Shown: piece after piece, positions 25,724 to 33,953 of the stretch | How the letters are laid out: every line of letters starts with the position of its first letter | Position numbering within the stretch: the stretch's first letter is position 1 | Virus record (IMG/VR): IMGVR_UViG_3300034407_003054 | Span: 1-48,320 of that record | Reading direction: 5' to 3' (one strand) | From: a virus | Length of the DNA: 48,320 nucleotides | The notes under the pieces: generated by a model | Databases searched by the model: none | Told to the model about the DNA's origin: nothing | The model's input: the letters and a program-made list of their open reading frames with translations, nothing else | Made by a program: the position numbers and the translations under genes

Positions 25724-26163
25724 TGGCACGAGACCCATTTAAAAAGATGATGTCAAATGTAAATATGTCATCACAGAATCAAGGTAGTACAAGAGGAAAT
25801 TTAAATTCAAAACTGAAGAGAGAGTTAGCAGTTAGTAAAGAAGGTAGAATTTACAGATATAAAAAACAACTTGAAGTTGGTATAACAAGAGATGATTTAG
25901 AAAAACAATTTAAGAAACAAAAGGGTTGTGACTATTGGATGCCACATTATCAAATAGATTTGAATGAAATATTTGTACCACATTCAATTAAGGCACCATC
26001 AGTTGACAGATGGCCTGACCCAAAGGGTGGTTATGTCAAGGGTAATTTTGTAATCACTACAAGGTTTATGAATCTCGGTAGGTCTAATTATCCTGAAGAT
26101 AAGTTTCAAGAATTTTTAAAAGAAATGTTTGGGGAACCAACAAAAATAGAAAAATATTTTTGA
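25723..26163 (+). CDS. HNH-like DNA-binding/endonuclease-like protein
   Basis: A 146-residue basic protein. Its second half reads C-D-Y-W near 66-69, then IDLNEIFVPHSIKAPSVDRW and GGYVKGNFVITTRFMNLGR. The order Cys... DL ... PSxDR.D...GY..GN....T...N.gR is that seen in HNH and AP2-linked phage endonuclease-type proteins, but clear catalytic His residues in the expected places are not obvious (His75 and His89 exist). It sits between the polymerase and the sliding clamp genes and overlaps the former by 1 nt. It may be a domesticated homing nuclease or a replication accessory protein. Confidence 0.5.
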   Translation: MARDPFKKMMSNVNMSSQNQGSTRGNLNSKLKRELAVSKEGRIYRYKKQLEVGITRDDLEKQFKKQKGCDYWMPHYQIDLNEIFVPHSIKAPSVDRWPDPKGGYVKGNFVITTRFMNLGRSNYPEDKFQEFLKEMFGEPTKIEKYF

Positions 26164-26165
26164 TT

Positions 26166-26194
26166 TTGAGAAAACTAATATATATGTATATATA
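26166..26194 (+). promoter_or_regulatory. Promoter-like sequence before gp45
   Basis: TTGAGA (26166-26171) and TATATA (26189-26194) are 17 nt apart, with G next to the -10. The surrounding string TATATATGTATATATA, then a C/T-TAACAA-type stretch and a Shine-Dalgarno sequence, is closely repeated at 36912-36948 before the small RHH-like gene, so it is a shared phage control element. Confidence 0.5.
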
Positions 26195-26222
26195 TAGAAT
26201 ATTAACAATAGGAGAATGACAA

Positions 26223-26954
26223 ATGGATAAAAACAAATTAGTTGGGTTTATCAACAAATATCATCTTGGTGGAGAAATAAAATCTACTAAGATTGAATCA
26301 AATGGAAAGTCACTTACAACAAGATTTATCTCTGGTGATAAGTCTGTAGTTGGTAGTGTTAAAATGGATAAGTTTGATGCGTTTGACCCAAGTGAGATTG
26401 GAGTTTATAATACTTCACAATTATTATCACTACTTTCAGTAGTTGGTGATGATGTGGACTTTACAATAGATAACATGGGTGGAAAGTTTGTATCACTACA
26501 AATGAAAGACTCAGGTCATGGAACAACATCAAAATATATGTTGAGTGACTTAAGTGTTATCCCAACACCACCACCACTAAAAAACTTACCAAGTGAATTT
26601 GAATTAGAATTGAAATTAGATTCATATTTTATTGGTACATTTATTAATGGTAAAGGTGCCTTACCTGAAACTGAAACATTTACAATCATTGCAGACAATG
26701 ATAAAGTAAATATTGTAATTGGATTTTCTAACATTGCATCCAATAGAGTTACAATACCTGTTAGTGTAGATAACTATTCAGATATTGAACCTATTTCATT
26801 CAGTGCTGAAATGTTTTCAAGTATATTAAGTGCGAATAAAGAATGTCAAAATGCAACTATGAAAGTATCATCTGCAGGGTTATCAAAGATTAACTTCTCA
26901 ATAGATGATTATGAATCCGAGTATTATTTAGTATCAACACAATCTAATACATAA
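26223..26954 (+). CDS. 45: Sliding clamp gp45
   Basis: The 243-residue protein has the length and pattern of T4-type gp45, a trimeric PCNA-like ring that tethers gp43 to DNA and, in T4, also activates late transcription. Supporting features are the alternating beta-strand pattern, FDAFDPSEIGVYNTSQLLSL near residues 40-60, the acidic stretch DDVDFTIDN, and its place directly before clamp-loader genes. It has an AGGAG site. The stop overlaps the next start (TAATG). Sequence identity is low, as usual for this family, so context carries part of the call. Confidence 0.82.
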   Translation: MDKNKLVGFINKYHLGGEIKSTKIESNGKSLTTRFISGDKSVVGSVKMDKFDAFDPSEIGVYNTSQLLSLLSVVGDDVDFTIDNMGGKFVSLQMKDSGHGTTSKYMLSDLSVIPTPPPLKNLPSEFELELKLDSYFIGTFINGKGALPETETFTIIADNDKVNIVIGFSNIASNRVTIPVSVDNYSDIEPISFSAEMFSSILSANKECQNATMKVSSAGLSKINFSIDDYESEYYLVSTQSNT

Positions 26955-28174
26955 TGTATTTATCGTACTTTGACAAATTCTATGATATGGAACCTTATCT
27001 TTTCATAGATGAGGTTGAGTGGGAGTATATCAAAAACACCTTTGATAAACAAGATGTAAGAGAGAGTCTTGCAAAGGTCGCGATGTCCTACCCACCACCA
27101 TACATGGATATATCCGAAAAGGATGCATTAAAACAACTTCAGAAACTAAAAGGAATGAGACATAATGAAATTTTAGTTGAAGGAGAATGGTTTGCTCGTG
27201 AGGGTACAGAGTACAGATATGATTTAACTTTTGAGGGTAAACAACAATACTTCAAAAGAAATAATACAGGTAATGATTCAAGTAATTATTTCCAACAGAA
27301 GAATCGTTGGAGTGTTGATGGTACAATTGCACCTGGCCCACATAGAACATGGGAAAGTCATAAGTTTATGACAACATTAATTGGGTCTGCATACTCTCTA
27401 AAGTTACCTAAGATTGATAAGAGTGCATTTCGTGTAATGATTGGATTGAGAAAATATATTTGTTCTCAATTTAAACCAAATGTTGCAAAGGTATTGTATG
27501 ATAAGTTAGAGAGTAAAAGTATCTTAGACTTTAGTGCAGGTTGGGGTGATAGACTTGCAGGATTCTATGCAAGTGAAACAGGTGAGTTTTACATGGGTAT
27601 AGACCCACGAAAAGAAAATCATCCCATCTATGAAGAACAGAAACAATTTTATGATAAACATAGAACTATGTTTGAAGTTCCTAAGAAAAGTTTATTTATA
27701 GAATCACCTGCAGAGGACTTTGAATACAAAGAAAATATGTATGATACCGTATTTACATCACCACCTTACTTTAGTGTTGAGAGATATAGTTATGATGATA
27801 CTCAGAGTTGGGTAAGATATAAAGATATTGATACATGGAATACTCAGTTCTTACAAAAAACATTAGAAAAAATCTGGCCTTCTATAAAAAGTGGTGGATA
27901 TTTATTAGTGAATATTGCAGATGTATTTGCACGAACAGGTGGACAAAGAAACATGGTAGAGATATGTAATCCTATGAATGATTTCTTAAGTACACTTAGT
28001 GATTCAGAGTATCAAGGTTGTATTGGTATGGAGATGGCAAAGAGACCGAATAGTGGTGGTGCAGGAATGGCACGAGAGTCAGATGAAAGGTTTCAAGACT
28101 CTACAATAAAAAGAGCAGAAGAAACTAAAGATAAAAGATTTTGTGAACCAATTTGGATTTGGAGAAAGTTATAA
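26954..28174 (+). CDS. DNA methyltransferase-like protein (SPPY motif)
   Basis: A 406-residue Rossmann-fold methyltransferase. SILDFSAGWGDRLAG (about 189-203) is the SAM-binding motif I, GIDPRKEN is motif II, and VFTSPPYFSVERY (about 268-280) is the motif IV SPPY catalytic loop of amino-methyltransferases acting on adenine N6 or cytosine N4. The N-terminal 150 residues could recognise the target. No restriction enzyme is adjacent, so it probably protects phage DNA or modifies it for other reasons. It is coupled to gp45 and gp44 on both sides by TAATG overlaps, an unexpected place between clamp and loader. Confidence 0.75.
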   Translation: MYLSYFDKFYDMEPYLFIDEVEWEYIKNTFDKQDVRESLAKVAMSYPPPYMDISEKDALKQLQKLKGMRHNEILVEGEWFAREGTEYRYDLTFEGKQQYFKRNNTGNDSSNYFQQKNRWSVDGTIAPGPHRTWESHKFMTTLIGSAYSLKLPKIDKSAFRVMIGLRKYICSQFKPNVAKVLYDKLESKSILDFSAGWGDRLAGFYASETGEFYMGIDPRKENHPIYEEQKQFYDKHRTMFEVPKKSLFIESPAEDFEYKENMYDTVFTSPPYFSVERYSYDDTQSWVRYKDIDTWNTQFLQKTLEKIWPSIKSGGYLLVNIADVFARTGGQRNMVEICNPMNDFLSTLSDSEYQGCIGMEMAKRPNSGGAGMARESDERFQDSTIKRAEETKDKRFCEPIWIWRKL

Positions 28175-29097
28175 TGGATGAAATTAAAAATTCCCTATGG
28201 GTAGAAAAGTACCGACCTACAAGTCTTGACACTTATATAGGTAATGAACACCTAAAAAGTAAGGTCAAGTTATATCTTGAGAGTGGAGATTTACCACACC
28301 TTCTATTGTTTGGTAGGGCTGGTACAGGTAAAACCACTCTCGCTAAGTTACTCGTCAATAACATTGAATGTGATTATCTATACATCAATGCATCTGATGA
28401 GAGAAAACTTGAAATGGTAAGAGACAAAGTAAAAAACTTTGCCTCTACTATTGGGTTTTCAAATATGAAAGTTGTGATTCTTGATGAGGCAGATTACATT
28501 ACACCTGCATCACAGGCCGCTCTTCGTAATCTTATGGAAACTTTCTCAAAACATTGTAGGTTTATCTTAACTTGTAATTATGTTGAGAGAATCATTGACC
28601 CAATACAATCAAGGTGTCAATCATTTCAGATTATTCCACCAGATAGGAAACAAGTTGCAGTACATCTAAGTGATATCCTACAAAAAGAAAAGGTTAATGC
28701 AAAGGTTGATGATATTGTAACAATAGTTAATAGTGGTTTTCCTGATTTAAGAAGAGTAATCAATGGTGCACAGAGACAAGTCGTGGATGGTAAGTTGGTC
28801 ATTGATGAGGGAATGAGTATACAAAATGACTATAAGGTAAAGGTATTAGAGATACTCAAGACACAAGACAAAAAGAATTCTTTTAAGAATATAAGACAAG
28901 TACTGGCAGATTCAAAGGTAACAGATTTCTCTGATTTATTCAGATTGTTATTTGATACCGTAGATGATTGGGGTAAAGGTCATGTTGCAGAATGTATATT
29001 GGTATTAAGTCAATATCAACAAAGTGACGCAGTAGTAGTAGATAAAGAGATAAACATTATGGCGATGTTTATAGAAGTATTAGGAGTAATAAAATGA
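28174..29097 (+). CDS. 44: Clamp loader large subunit gp44
   Basis: A 307-residue AAA+ ATPase that opens the gp45 ring. Walker A GRAGTGKT is at 47-54, Walker B VILDEAD at 101-107, and the SRC motif (QSRCQSF) with the arginine finger near 148. ATG 28174 is chosen over TTG 28153 because GGAG lies 9 nt upstream and the ATG overlaps the preceding TAA. The start motif WVEKYRPTSLDTYIG is standard for RFC-type loaders. Its partner gp62 lies 3.9 kb downstream, separated by an accessory cassette. Confidence 0.93.
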   Translation: MDEIKNSLWVEKYRPTSLDTYIGNEHLKSKVKLYLESGDLPHLLLFGRAGTGKTTLAKLLVNNIECDYLYINASDERKLEMVRDKVKNFASTIGFSNMKVVILDEADYITPASQAALRNLMETFSKHCRFILTCNYVERIIDPIQSRCQSFQIIPPDRKQVAVHLSDILQKEKVNAKVDDIVTIVNSGFPDLRRVINGAQRQVVDGKLVIDEGMSIQNDYKVKVLEILKTQDKKNSFKNIRQVLADSKVTDFSDLFRLLFDTVDDWGKGHVAECILVLSQYQQSDAVVVDKEINIMAMFIEVLGVIK

Positions 29098-29324
29098 ATG
29101 ACGAAAGACAATATCAAGAACCATTAGATATTTCAAAGGCAGATACAATTCAATGTGAAGAGTGTGGAAACGCATCCTTTATACAATCGTTCTTTTTGAA
29201 AAGAGTATCAGCATTGATGAGTCCAAATGGTAAAGAAGCAATTATACCAATACAAGTATTCGCTTGTGGTAATTGTGGTTCAATACCAAAGAATATGATG
29301 AGTCAAATTCAACCGAGTGAGTAA
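29094..29324 (+). CDS. Zinc-ribbon protein
   Basis: A 76-residue protein with CEEC (about 21-24) and CGNC (about 56-59), a two-knuckle zinc ribbon with 31 residues between the knuckles. Such small ribbons follow clamp-loader genes in other T4-like marine phages as I remember them; in T4-type transcription, small zinc proteins can contact polymerase, but no function can be assigned here. It has TAGGAG before its start, overlaps gp44 by 4 nt, and its stop overlaps the next start. Confidence 0.65.
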   Translation: MNDERQYQEPLDISKADTIQCEECGNASFIQSFFLKRVSALMSPNGKEAIIPIQVFACGNCGSIPKNMMSQIQPSE

Positions 29325-30736
29325 TGTATACTAAAGTTGGAGATGGACTACAAGTAGTAAGTGGTGACATAGTTAAGAGTTTAGTTGGTTTAGAGAATCT
29401 AACATACAAGATGTCAGAAGAATTCAACTCTGAAAGACTATGGACACCATCTCATCTTTCCATGGACAATGCCTACAAGACAGGATACATGGAATCATTC
29501 TCACATCAAGTATCTATAATTAATTCATACCATGGTGAAGAAAAAGGAATGTGTTCACCTACAGGATGTTATCATTGTTATAGTTTCTTAAAAGATAAAA
29601 GTGTTACAGATAAATCTTATGTAATGACAAGTAAATGTACACGAATAGAAGAAGAGTGCAATGATTTAGAAAGAATGTTTAATTTCACTATATCAGAGAT
29701 AGTGTTTGTTGGTACTGAGAAATATTGTGAGGATAATTTAAATAAAGCAATGACTTTAACATCACAAATGTTAGACCAACTTGGTATCAAATATTTTTAT
29801 GAAGTTGCATCAGACCCATTCTTTGGTGATAAATCAGAGTTAAAAAGAAAAGTACAAATCAAAAGTGGTTCTAAAATTGAGATTAGAGCATGGATTCCTA
29901 ACGAGGATAGACATGTTGCAATAGGTTCATTTAATCTACATGGTAGGAAGTTTATTGATAAATTTAGTATACAAGATTCAGAGATGACTGCATGTTTTGG
30001 TTGGGGATTAGAAAGATTTGTAGATGTTGTAAGTAAGTATGACAAAACCATAGATGAAACTAAAATCAATTTCAACTTCAAAAATGATAACACTTTTATA
30101 CCTGAAATTAGAAAAAATATAATTGATGATTCTAATGGTTGGTTATGTGATAACCATCAGACATATTGGTTTGGTAGAAAACCTATACATGAATATGAAA
30201 TCCAAACACCAGATATTGGTGAGGTTGTCTATGAAGACATTGATACACTTGAACAACTTGATGGGTGGACATGGGAAATTCTACAAGGACTCAAAGAGTG
30301 GGACAGATTGAACATGAAGTGGATTAACGAAGAGACAAGAAAAACTTGGTTATGGGATTTAGAAACTGCAAAGAAAAGAATACAAGATGGACACAATTTA
30401 TGTGCAATGTTTTACGAGGGTAAACTGATACAATGGAATTGGTGGTTTATGGGTGAATTTACTTTTTATGACCATGAGTGGAATATTGATATGAACTTAC
30501 CTAAAGACCATTCTTATGGTGGATATTGGGCATGTTTACCTAAATACAGAACTTCAAGAAAACATGGTAAACTGATAGAACATTTCTACACTTATATTAC
30601 AAACTATCTTATTAGAAAGAATATAAAATATGACTTGGCATATGTTGATGGTTGGAATAATAAGGCAATCAGTATACACAAGAAAATGGGATATGTGGGT
30701 TACAATTGGATGAAAAATGAAAACTTTCTCAAATAA
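29324..30736 (+). CDS. Amino-acid:carrier-protein-ligase-like domain fused to GNAT acetyltransferase
   Basis: A 470-residue two-domain protein. Residues 1-240 match the class II synthetase-like amino acid:[carrier protein] ligases: GCYHCYS (81-87), KCTRIEE (104-110, motif 2), EVASDPFFGDK (160-170), a GSFNLHG segment (201-207) and MTACFGWGLERF (221-232, motif 3). In that family the order ACxPxYP, CFRHE, DVAxDPFFG, SFNYHQ, ACxGFGLER is the hallmark. The third zinc ligand (Cys before the SFN motif) is Ile here. Residues 355-465 form a GNAT domain, with KYRTSRKHGKLIEHF for CoA binding and NKAISIHKKMGYVGY at the end. I know of no described fusion of this kind. It probably activates an amino acid and acylates something. 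Confidence 0.72.
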   Translation: MYTKVGDGLQVVSGDIVKSLVGLENLTYKMSEEFNSERLWTPSHLSMDNAYKTGYMESFSHQVSIINSYHGEEKGMCSPTGCYHCYSFLKDKSVTDKSYVMTSKCTRIEEECNDLERMFNFTISEIVFVGTEKYCEDNLNKAMTLTSQMLDQLGIKYFYEVASDPFFGDKSELKRKVQIKSGSKIEIRAWIPNEDRHVAIGSFNLHGRKFIDKFSIQDSEMTACFGWGLERFVDVVSKYDKTIDETKINFNFKNDNTFIPEIRKNIIDDSNGWLCDNHQTYWFGRKPIHEYEIQTPDIGEVVYEDIDTLEQLDGWTWEILQGLKEWDRLNMKWINEETRKTWLWDLETAKKRIQDGHNLCAMFYEGKLIQWNWWFMGEFTFYDHEWNIDMNLPKDHSYGGYWACLPKYRTSRKHGKLIEHFYTYITNYLIRKNIKYDLAYVDGWNNKAISIHKKMGYVGYNWMKNENFLK

Positions 30737-30751
30737 TCAATATTTATAGAT

Positions 30752-32173
30752 ATGAATGATTCACAAAGACAAACTTACGCAAATTTATTAAAAGAAAAAA
30801 GTTTACAGGTAGGAAATCTGTTTACTGGTAGTGCTTATTGGGATAGTGAACATGAGGGTATGATATATTCCATGGATTGGATACCACAAAGTGGTTCAAT
30901 AAAACTATTAGAAATGAACACCAATACTGGACTAAGTGGTAGAATGAAACCATATTTTAATTTTAGTGAATTAGTAAGTCATATTACAAGTTCTGGTCAT
31001 AATACATGTACTTATTACGAAGACTATCTAAACTTTAATATAGAACCACAAAGAGTTGAAGACACTTTAGATATTTTTAGACAACAACTTAGTTCAAGTT
31101 TGTCATCTTCAGGATGTACATTTACTCACGAGTATAATTTATGGGATGAGATTATCCCAACGCCATCTTCAACACATTATGTATTAAGACAAGGACATTT
31201 AAATTATCATAATGTTGATATATTATGTGAGAACAAGACTACATTTCGTAATTTTATAACAGGTAGTTTAGGTGAAGATTTCTTTCCTGCATTTGGTAGT
31301 AATATTTCATCGTCATTCAGTAATCCAACAAATGTACCTGATGTTGTTATCAAAGACCCAACTGAAGATATGGGTGTGGGTGTATCTTTTACAGACTTTA
31401 CAGACGATAGGAATCAAATTTATAATAATCATAATTATGTAGAGGAATATATTGAACCTGAAATAGACAATAATAGATATAGATTATTTAGAAGTATTAT
31501 ATTGATTGGTAGTGGTAGTGTTAAATATTTAATAAAGAATCCAACTTACACAATTAACTATAGAAAATTTGGACAACCAAGTGGTTCAGTTACAATTGGT
31601 TCACAATCCACTAATATTTATGATACCAATAATATAAGAATATGGCAGACAGGACATTATGAAGGTAATACACCAGTATCAATGTCAGATGGTTCGGTAA
31701 AAACAATTGGTAGTATAGATGCAGGTGATGTGGTTAAGAGTGTAGTGGTAAACAACTATCCAAAAAGAAACACTGCATTCAAGTCATCAACAACCAATGC
31801 ATCTTGGCCTCAATTCATTCTTGATAAGGGTAATTGGACAGGTTCAATCGGTGAGTTAAGTGAATCAACAAGTTCAGTCAATAGTGTCCCACAAGTATAT
31901 TCATGGGGATATTATGAGTTAAATGGTTCTACAAGAGTAAATCCTGAAGATTCTATTATGGTTTATGATAATTCAAAATATCAATTCAAACCAATGAGAA
32001 ATGTTCAAGTTAACGATGTTTTTGTTACAAAAGGATTTGTTACACAATCAGTATCATCTATAAACTTAGTGACTTCTGAATCTATATTTTATTCATTAGA
32101 TTTAGAAACAGAAGATAGATATTTTGCAGGTGATGATACTAATTCGGTTATAACTTCCGATAGTTATTGGTAG
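30752..32173 (+). CDS. ATP-grasp-like domain fused to a Hint domain without nucleophile
   Basis: A 473-residue protein. Near the N-terminus, YSMDWIPQSGSIKLLEMNTN (39-58) looks like the metal-binding end of an ATP-grasp enzyme (E.N motif), while VIKDPTEDMGVGV (199-211) and YVEEYIEPE (229-237) look like its ATP-binding part; the order would be a circular permutation. Residues 300-473 match a Hint fold: GNTPVSMSDGSVKTIGSI, DAGDVV, VNPEDSIMVYD (HPxxV-like block), NVQVNDVFV and IFYSLDLETEDRYFAG. The splicing Cys/Ser at position 1 is His302, and no terminal His-Asn is present, so self-splicing is unlikely. No ribosome site is seen 15 nt after the synthetase-like gene. Confidence 0.55.
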   Translation: MNDSQRQTYANLLKEKSLQVGNLFTGSAYWDSEHEGMIYSMDWIPQSGSIKLLEMNTNTGLSGRMKPYFNFSELVSHITSSGHNTCTYYEDYLNFNIEPQRVEDTLDIFRQQLSSSLSSSGCTFTHEYNLWDEIIPTPSSTHYVLRQGHLNYHNVDILCENKTTFRNFITGSLGEDFFPAFGSNISSSFSNPTNVPDVVIKDPTEDMGVGVSFTDFTDDRNQIYNNHNYVEEYIEPEIDNNRYRLFRSIILIGSGSVKYLIKNPTYTINYRKFGQPSGSVTIGSQSTNIYDTNNIRIWQTGHYEGNTPVSMSDGSVKTIGSIDAGDVVKSVVVNNYPKRNTAFKSSTTNASWPQFILDKGNWTGSIGELSESTSSVNSVPQVYSWGYYELNGSTRVNPEDSIMVYDNSKYQFKPMRNVQVNDVFVTKGFVTQSVSSINLVTSESIFYSLDLETEDRYFAGDDTNSVITSDSYW

Positions 32174-32176
32174 GGA

Positions 32177-32464
32177 ATGAGTTCTTACTTAGTCGGAAAT
32201 GTTATAATTAAAGATTTTTCTGAATACAGAAAGTATGAGAGAAGAATATTTCGTTATTTAAAAAAACATAATGGTAAATTACTTGTGTATGATGATAATC
32301 CAACATCAGTACAAGGTAATATAGATGGTAGGTTATTGATTATGGAGTTTCCAACTAAAAAAAATGCATTAGAATTTTGGAATGATGAAGATTATATAAA
32401 GATGTCGGAGAAATACAGATACCATTGTAGTGAAGTACAATTTGTAACTATAATAGGAGATTAG
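32177..32464 (+). CDS. DUF1330-family small protein
   Basis: A 95-residue ferredoxin-like alpha/beta-barrel type protein. The pattern YLVGNVIIKDFSEYRKYER, a central GRLLIMEFPTKKNALEFWND and a final strand SEVQFVTIIG matches DUF1330, a dimeric fold seen in small enzymes and binding proteins of unknown role. It lies 3 nt after the ATP-grasp/Hint gene and 1 nt before the GNAT gene, so it belongs to the same cassette. Possible role: binding an intermediate; nothing catalytic is visible. Confidence 0.65.
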   Translation: MSSYLVGNVIIKDFSEYRKYERRIFRYLKKHNGKLLVYDDNPTSVQGNIDGRLLIMEFPTKKNALEFWNDEDYIKMSEKYRYHCSEVQFVTIIGD

Positions 32465-32465
32465 T

Positions 32466-32957
32466 ATGTATGTATTAGAACATAAAGAGATTCCATTTAG
32501 TAGAATGGAAGAGATAAAAGAAGATACACCAGAGTTAGATATTTTTTATGAACCTGATATGAAAAACTTTGAATACTATGATTCCGATGGAACACCAATA
32601 GGAATGTATATTATTTACAGAAATGATAAAAAAAATGTTGTTTGCGGTAGGAACTATTATATTTATAAACAACAGAGAACTAAAGGTTGGGGTTTGAATT
32701 GTATACTATCTTGTATCAATTATTCCTTTCAATTATATCCAGATATTGATATATTTTGTTGGTCTACTCATGTAGGTAATAAAGTTATGGACAGAATATG
32801 TTCAAAGATATATGAGAAAACAAGGACAGAAACCAATAATCCAAATATATTTGGTTTCAATGAACCACCACCATCAGAGTTACATTCAGTTACACGAAAA
32901 TATATGGAAAACTTTAATAAAAAGTATCCAAAGGGTTTTAAAAGGTTTAAAATATGA
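32466..32957 (+). CDS. GNAT-like acyltransferase
   Basis: A 163-residue protein with the core of a GNAT fold: GTPIGMYIIYRNDKKNVVCG (strands 2-4), RTKGWGLNCILSCINYSF (about 70-87, the CoA-binding loop and helix), DIFCWSTHVGNKVMDRICSK (strand 5 and helix 4). The P-loop-like R.KGWG is close to the usual Q/RxxGxG/A. It may acylate the product or target of the cassette. It overlaps gp62 by 4 nt (ATGA). A second in-frame ATG lies at 32470; the first is used here. Confidence 0.6.
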   Translation: MYVLEHKEIPFSRMEEIKEDTPELDIFYEPDMKNFEYYDSDGTPIGMYIIYRNDKKNVVCGRNYYIYKQQRTKGWGLNCILSCINYSFQLYPDIDIFCWSTHVGNKVMDRICSKIYEKTRTETNNPNIFGFNEPPPSELHSVTRKYMENFNKKYPKGFKRFKI

Positions 32958-33388
32958 GTAAAGTTAAAGGTTTATTTGACCATGTAAAACAAATCACAAA
33001 TGTACAGAGTCCTACATATTGGGATACATTAAGTGAGGGTGATAAAAAGACATTTAGTAATTACATGATTCATAGATTTCTTAGTATGAAGTCAGAATGG
33101 ATTCAAGTTGTAAATGAGGTACAGAAATATTGGGAGTTGGCTCCTAAGAATGTGTATCAGTTTTATATTGATGTACTACCAAGAGGTAGAACTTTCCTTA
33201 AATACACAAAGTCAAAACATAAGTCAAAAGTAAATCCATGGGTTATGGAACACTTGACAGATTACTTTGAATGTAGTTCAAAAGAAGTAGATGATTACTT
33301 GGAGATATTGACACCACAACAAGTAAAGACAATCATAATGAAGTATGGTGTAGATGATAAACAATTAAAAACGATATGGAGTAAATAA
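32954..33388 (+). CDS. 62: Clamp loader small subunit gp62
   Basis: A 144-residue protein. The patterns IHRFLSMKSEWIQVVNEV, APKNVYQFYIDVLPRGRTF and DYFECSSKEVDDYLEILTPQ (residues about 38-120) fit the helical gp62 of T4-like marine phages, in which short helices end with a tripartite repeat. In T4 it completes the 4:1 gp44-gp62 loader. In T4 it directly follows gp44, whereas here five genes lie between them. Its stop overlaps the clpP start (TAATG). Confidence 0.72.
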   Translation: MSKVKGLFDHVKQITNVQSPTYWDTLSEGDKKTFSNYMIHRFLSMKSEWIQVVNEVQKYWELAPKNVYQFYIDVLPRGRTFLKYTKSKHKSKVNPWVMEHLTDYFECSSKEVDDYLEILTPQQVKTIIMKYGVDDKQLKTIWSK

Positions 33389-33948
33389 TGAGTAAGAATT
33401 ATAGAAACGAAGAAGCATTTTATATGAAGGAAATGGAGTGGGGTGTTAATTCAAAAACAAACACTACTTACATGAACTATGAGTTTGATATAGATTCACT
33501 ATATTCAACAATAGTCAAATGTGATTATCTAATTAGAGTGAATCCTAATACAGATATCAATTTAAATATTGCTTCATATGGTGGTGATGTATATGCAATG
33601 TTAGGATTGGTAGATTATATCAAAAGACTACCAGTTAAAGTTAATACACATTGTGTTGGAACTTGTATGAGTGCTGCATCAATATTATTATCATGTGGTA
33701 CAGGTGTAAGAACAATCACCAAACATGGAACCGTAATGGTTCATGAGGGTTCAGCATTTGAGGCAGGTAAAACTACTGATGTTATGAAAGGTGTTGACCA
33801 CTTAAAAGAATTACAAAAAGATATCAATGAAATACTTGGTGAAGTTACAAATAAAGATGCAAGGTTTTGGGAACTTGCAGGAAGAAACGATTCATACTTT
33901 GATGCAGAAACTTGTTTAGAGTATGGAATTGTTGATAAAATTGTATAA
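33388..33948 (+). CDS. clpP: ClpP-like serine protease
   Basis: A 186-residue ClpP-fold protein with the complete triad: GTCMS with Ser95, MVHEG with His119 and NDSYF with Asp168, spaced as in bacterial ClpP. LNIASYGGDVYAMLGLVDYI (59-78) is the substrate-groove strand and helix. No Clp ATPase is visible, so it would need a host ATPase or act alone. In other phages ClpP-like enzymes mature capsids, but here it lies with replication genes and just before a promoter, so head maturation is not supported by position. It may divert the host Clp system. Full length, no propeptide evident. Confidence 0.85.
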   Translation: MSKNYRNEEAFYMKEMEWGVNSKTNTTYMNYEFDIDSLYSTIVKCDYLIRVNPNTDINLNIASYGGDVYAMLGLVDYIKRLPVKVNTHCVGTCMSAASILLSCGTGVRTITKHGTVMVHEGSAFEAGKTTDVMKGVDHLKELQKDINEILGEVTNKDARFWELAGRNDSYFDAETCLEYGIVDKIV

Positions 33949-33953
33949 AAAGC

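Noticed and set aside
29094-29324. Carrier protein partner for the amino-acid ligase-like enzyme
   Set aside because: The small gene just upstream has zinc-ribbon cysteines and no Asp-Ser-Leu type attachment site.
30752-32173. Active intein in the Hint-bearing gene
   Set aside because: The nucleophile position is His, the terminal His-Asn is missing and no downstream extein follows.
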